A DNA stretch of 64,000 nt. Origin: Mangrovibacterium marinum (GTDB taxonomy: Bacteria > Bacteroidota > Bacteroidia > Bacteroidales > Prolixibacteraceae). The position numbers and the translations under genes were made by a program. Numbering within the stretch: the first letter of the stretch is position 1; every line of letters begins with the position of its first letter. Shown here piece by piece: positions 61,222 through 64,000 of this stretch. Below the pieces are notes generated by a model. The model was not told the origin of the DNA. It ran no database searches and saw only the letters and a list, made by a program, of their open reading frames with translations. The stretch covers positions 217,255 through 281,254 of the forward strand of contig NZ_QAAD01000006.1 of the NCBI RefSeq assembly GCF_003046625.1. The letters are read 5' to 3'.

Positions 61222-62907
61222 TTAGTTGGCTTTCGAGATGACAACCCCCGGCTGAAAGACCGACGAGAGTTTGGTTGGGTTATTCACCGTTTCCAGGGCT
61301 TGGGTAATTCCTTTGTCCGTCTTCAGCGACGCTTTGATGGCACCTTTTTGGTAATAATAGCGCGAAACAATATCGTCAACCATCATTTCCTTGATCTCAT
61401 CGCCAAACTGATCCAAATCTTTATCCAGATTGTGTCCAAGTGTTGTTTTCAACGCTTCGAACTGTGCTTTGGCACTTTCGTAGTATTTTTCTTCTTTGGC
61501 AATCTTCTCCAGCTCGTCCAGTGATTTTTCGGTTTCCGATTCGTATTCAAAGTTTTGTGCTTTTACAAACTCCTTGAACTCCCGGTAAATATCATCCGTA
61601 ATTTTAAAGGCTTCCGGTTCGGGGATTGACTCGTGCGTAGTAGCATATTGTGTTGCAAAGTCGAAGATCATAAAATCCTGAACCAGGTTGATGCTCAGGT
61701 TGCTGATTCGATCCAGGTCGAGCTTGATGTCGGGGGTAATGCCGCCGCCATCGTACACCTTGCGGCCTTTGCTGGTGTTAAATTCCGAGATCAGCGAGTC
61801 GGGTACAACACCCACACTGCCGTCATCGTTGCGGTGCGAGTAGTCCAATGCCTGTATACAACGTCCGCTGGGAATATAGTATTTCGCGGTAGTCACCTTC
61901 AGCTTGCTGTTGTAGCTCAGGTCGCGCGTGGTTTGTACCAGACCCTTGCCAAAGGTTCGTGTGCCAATAATTACCGCACGGTCCAGATCTTGCAAAGCCC
62001 CCGACACAATTTCCGAGGCCGAGGCCGATCCGCGGTTAACCAAAACAGCTAAAGGCATTAGGGTATCAATCGGATTCTCGGTAGCAAAATACGCCTTATC
62101 CCACTGTTTTACCTTCCCTTTGGTGCTTACCACTTCTTTGCCCTTGGGAACAAAGATGTTGACAATCTTCACGGCCTCGTTCAGTAACCCTCCCGGGTTG
62201 GAGCGAAGGTCGAGAATCAGCGATTGTGCTTTGTTCTTTTCTTTTAGCTCTTTTACGATGCCACGAACCTCGTCGCCGCAGTTAGCGGTGAAGTTCGACA
62301 GGCGGATATAGCCTGTTTTATCATCCAGCATTCCGTAGTAGGGAACTGCATCAATCTGAATTTTTTCGCGAACAATGTCAATGTCCAGCGGCTTTTTTTC
62401 GCCGGTGCGCTCAACCTTCACCTTCACAACTTGGTTGGCAGGGCCTTTTAGCAGATTGCTTACGTCTTCGGTCGACATCTTATCGGTCGACTTACCAGCC
62501 ACCTCTAAAAATACATCACCCGCTTTTAATCCGGCTTTCTGCGCTGGAAAGCCCTCGTAAGGTTCCGAAATGATGATCTGATCGCCATGCTTGCCGATCA
62601 GCGCACCAATGCCGGCATATTCGCCCGTTGTCATAAAGCGAAAGTCTTCCATCTCCGACTCCGGAATGTAAGTTGTATAAGGATCCAACGACTCCAGCAT
62701 CTTGTCAATACTGGTCTTGACCAACTCGTTGGGATTGATATCGTCAACATAAAACAGATTCAGTTCCCGGACCAGGGTGTAGTAAATATCCAGGTTTTTA
62801 TCGATCTGAAAGAGCTTCTCGTCGCGGGTAAAGGAGGTGAAAACGACCCCTATAACCAAAACTACCGATAGGATTATGCCCAGTTTCTTCTTGTTTACTG
62901 CTTTCAT
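61222..62907 (-). CDS. C-terminal processing peptidase (S41 family)
   Basis: 561 residues: an N-terminal hydrophobic anchor (LGIILSVVLVIGVVFTSF), a helical region, a PDZ domain at about 90-170 (GIGALIGKHGDQIIISEPYEGFPAQKAG-type start and LKAGDVFLEVAGKS), and an S41 core with ILDLRSNPGG and the Ser-Lys dyad Ser296 (NRGSASASE) and Lys321 (TRTFGKG), 25 residues apart as in Prc/CtpB. The C-terminal about 150 residues are charged and helical. It trims envelope proteins in the periplasm; targets are unknown. Surrounded by simple-sequence spacers, so monocistronic. Confidence 0.93.
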   Translation of the reverse strand: MKAVNKKKLGIILSVVLVIGVVFTSFTRDEKLFQIDKNLDIYYTLVRELNLFYVDDINPNELVKTSIDKMLESLDPYTTYIPESEMEDFRFMTTGEYAGIGALIGKHGDQIIISEPYEGFPAQKAGLKAGDVFLEVAGKSTDKMSTEDVSNLLKGPANQVVKVKVERTGEKKPLDIDIVREKIQIDAVPYYGMLDDKTGYIRLSNFTANCGDEVRGIVKELKEKNKAQSLILDLRSNPGGLLNEAVKIVNIFVPKGKEVVSTKGKVKQWDKAYFATENPIDTLMPLAVLVNRGSASASEIVSGALQDLDRAVIIGTRTFGKGLVQTTRDLSYNSKLKVTTAKYYIPSGRCIQALDYSHRNDDGSVGVVPDSLISEFNTSKGRKVYDGGGITPDIKLDLDRISNLSINLVQDFMIFDFATQYATTHESIPEPEAFKITDDIYREFKEFVKAQNFEYESETEKSLDELEKIAKEEKYYESAKAQFEALKTTLGHNLDKDLDQFGDEIKEMMVDDIVSRYYYQKGAIKASLKTDKGITQALETVNNPTKLSSVFQPGVVISKAN

Positions 62908-63104
62908 GGATTACTTCAGTTTGATTACGGTATAATTTGTTGCGCTGCTATGATCGACTGCGTTGTCAATCGCTCAGGCCAAAACAGACAGTTGAAGCGG
63001 ATGTTTAATAACTGGTTTCAACCACCCGAATAGCAAATGTAATAAAGCTAGCCGGAAATAAAGGTTTCAAGCTCTTAGATTTCGTTAATTTATATTAATG
63101 AGGA
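62908..63104. other. Leader of the protease gene
   Basis: About 200 bases upstream of the minus-strand S41 gene. It contains a CGGTATAATTTGTTGCG string (about 62930-62945) seen in related form at other intergenic sites. No gene. Confidence 0.35.
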
Positions 63105-63957
63105 GTGATCAGTCGTTAGTCGTGAGTCTTGAGTCGTGAGTAGTGAGTAGTGTGACTGTGACTTTCAATCCTTCAATCCCTCAATCCTTCAATCGATCCG
63201 AGCATCCAGCAATCTGACCATCTGCGACTGTGACTGCGACTTCTTCAATCCCTCAATCCTTCAATCAATCCGAGCATCCGATCATCCTGCGACTGCGACT
63301 TTTTTTCGACCGTCGTTTTTCTCAATTGTCAATAGTAAATCGTTAAATGGTAAATTCTCCCAGGCTGCGACTAATTTCTCTGCGACTTCTTCCCCTTTTG
63401 CCTTTTGCCTTTCAACTTTTGACTTCTTCAATCCCTCCGCGTCTTCTCCCGAAGCGAGTTCGGGACACGTTTGCGGTTAAATCGCATTTCCCAACATCAC
63501 AGGGATGGAGGGGGGCGCCTTTATCCCGGGGTGCCGCTCCTGCGTCGCTCTGCCCCGGGCTGAATTGAGTTGGCTTTTCAGGCCGTTGCTCTTCCCAACC
63601 TGACAGCGTCCGCAGGACCTGACAGCGTTAATCAAGTGTCGCCGACGCGGTTACAAGCCGCATCACCCGTTTTCCCCGTCTTATTCTCCCGGAGGGAGAA
63701 ACACTGAACACTGCGACTGGGACTGCGACTTCTTCACTTTTGCCTTTTGCCTTTCAACTTTTGACTTCTTCAATCCTTCCGCGTCTTCTCCCGAAGCGAG
63801 TTCGGGACACGTTTGCGTTTAAATCGCTTTTGCCAACATCACAGGGATGGAGGGGGCGTTTCTTTTCTATAAATATCTCCGCCCCTACAGGGCTAATCAA
63901 TTTGTTGTAATCAGCAACTTTGAAGTGTCAACTTTTCGCAATTGAAAAGTACCAGTT
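63105..63957. repeat. Simple-sequence spacer block 3 with an 80-bp direct repeat
   Basis: Contains GTGAGTC-type 7-mers, TTCAATCC units, GACTGCGAC units, the spacer TCGTTTTTCTCAATTGTCAA... at 63311-63368, and two copies (about 63432-63514 and 63777-63857) of a segment with CCCGAAGCGAGTTCGGGACA and CCAACATCACAGGGATGGAG. A plus-strand frame at 63347-63568 runs through these repeats and is not credible as a gene. Confidence 0.85.
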
Positions 63958-64000
63958 ATGGAAGAAAAAAACCTTCATCTTAAAGGTGACAAAACCGATA
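63958..64000 (+). CDS. Start of a gene running off the window
   Basis: ATG 63958 opens MEEKNLHLKGDKTD to the window edge. It follows a long gene-free spacer. Too little is visible to name a family. Confidence 0.4.
   Translation, partial: MEEKNLHLKGDKTD

Noticed and set aside
63347..63568. 73-codon frame in the last spacer block
   Set aside because: Runs through direct repeats and simple sequence shared with other spacers; low-complexity Leu/Pro/Ser composition.

Overview
The window looks like chromosomal DNA of a free-living or gut/sediment member of the Bacteroidota, probably Bacteroidales/Marinilabiliales (Prolixibacteraceae-like). The evidence is two SusC/SusD pairs, a hybrid two-component regulator of the HTCS type, a type IX secretion protein (PorZ), a Bacteroidetes-style fumarate reductase/succinate dehydrogenase (cytochrome b, flavoprotein, iron-sulfur order), SPOR and GIN-domain lipoproteins, and promoter-like TAnnTTTG boxes. 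Taxonomy is inferred from gene content only.

Layout. 1-5967: the tip of a Bcr/CflA efflux gene, then a co-directional set that reads as a glucosylglycerate module: HAD phosphatase, GT81 glucosyl-3-phosphoglycerate synthase, GH13_18 phosphorylase and glycerate kinase. 6102-9746: rdgB-porZ-recO. 9823-10980: an aminotransferase-fold protein that has lost the PLP lysine. 11238-12088: a SPOR lipoprotein and a degenerate GIY-YIG protein. 12475-23825: a polysaccharide utilization locus (SusC, SusD, surface lipoprotein, BACON-GH5, PA14-GH31) with the gene set of a xyloglucan locus. 23911-25805: gene-free, packed with repeats. 25922-36808: an HTCS regulator, a second SusC/SusD pair without enzymes, and a stand-alone TonB plug-domain protein.

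36881-48277 is a visibly AT-rich minus-strand island for corrinoid uptake. It runs from a promoter and a textbook cobalamin riboswitch through two TonB receptors, two exported CbiK-like chelatases, a BtuF/BtuC/BtuD-like ABC importer and a nitrilase, and ends in the first 23 codons of a precorrin methyltransferase cut off at the island edge. On the right it abuts an IS4-type transposase killed by one in-frame stop. 49573-51100 is a ragged region with small genes, a broken DUF4468 lipoprotein, and a tRNA-Arg(CCT) gene whose 5' part is duplicated on the far side of a tiny GIY-YIG nuclease gene. 51461-54874 is the respiratory frd/sdh operon. 55161-56345 holds a second locus of the composite repeat seen at 23911-25318. 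56407-57559 carries small membrane/stress genes (unknown, holin-like, YtxH). 58321-62907 holds a GIN-domain lipoprotein, coaX, a membrane-tethered receiver protein and a C-terminal processing protease, separated by long simple-sequence spacers.

The best candidates for something undescribed are: (i) the tRNA-Arg/GIY-YIG arrangement, in which the nuclease gene stops inside the intact tRNA and starts just after a truncated copy of it; (ii) the about 1 kb composite non-coding repeat, whose central hairpin shows two compensatory base-pair changes among only three copies; (iii) the surface-type CbiK lipoprotein in a B12-riboswitch operon; and (iv) the PLP-lysine-less aminotransferase homologue.
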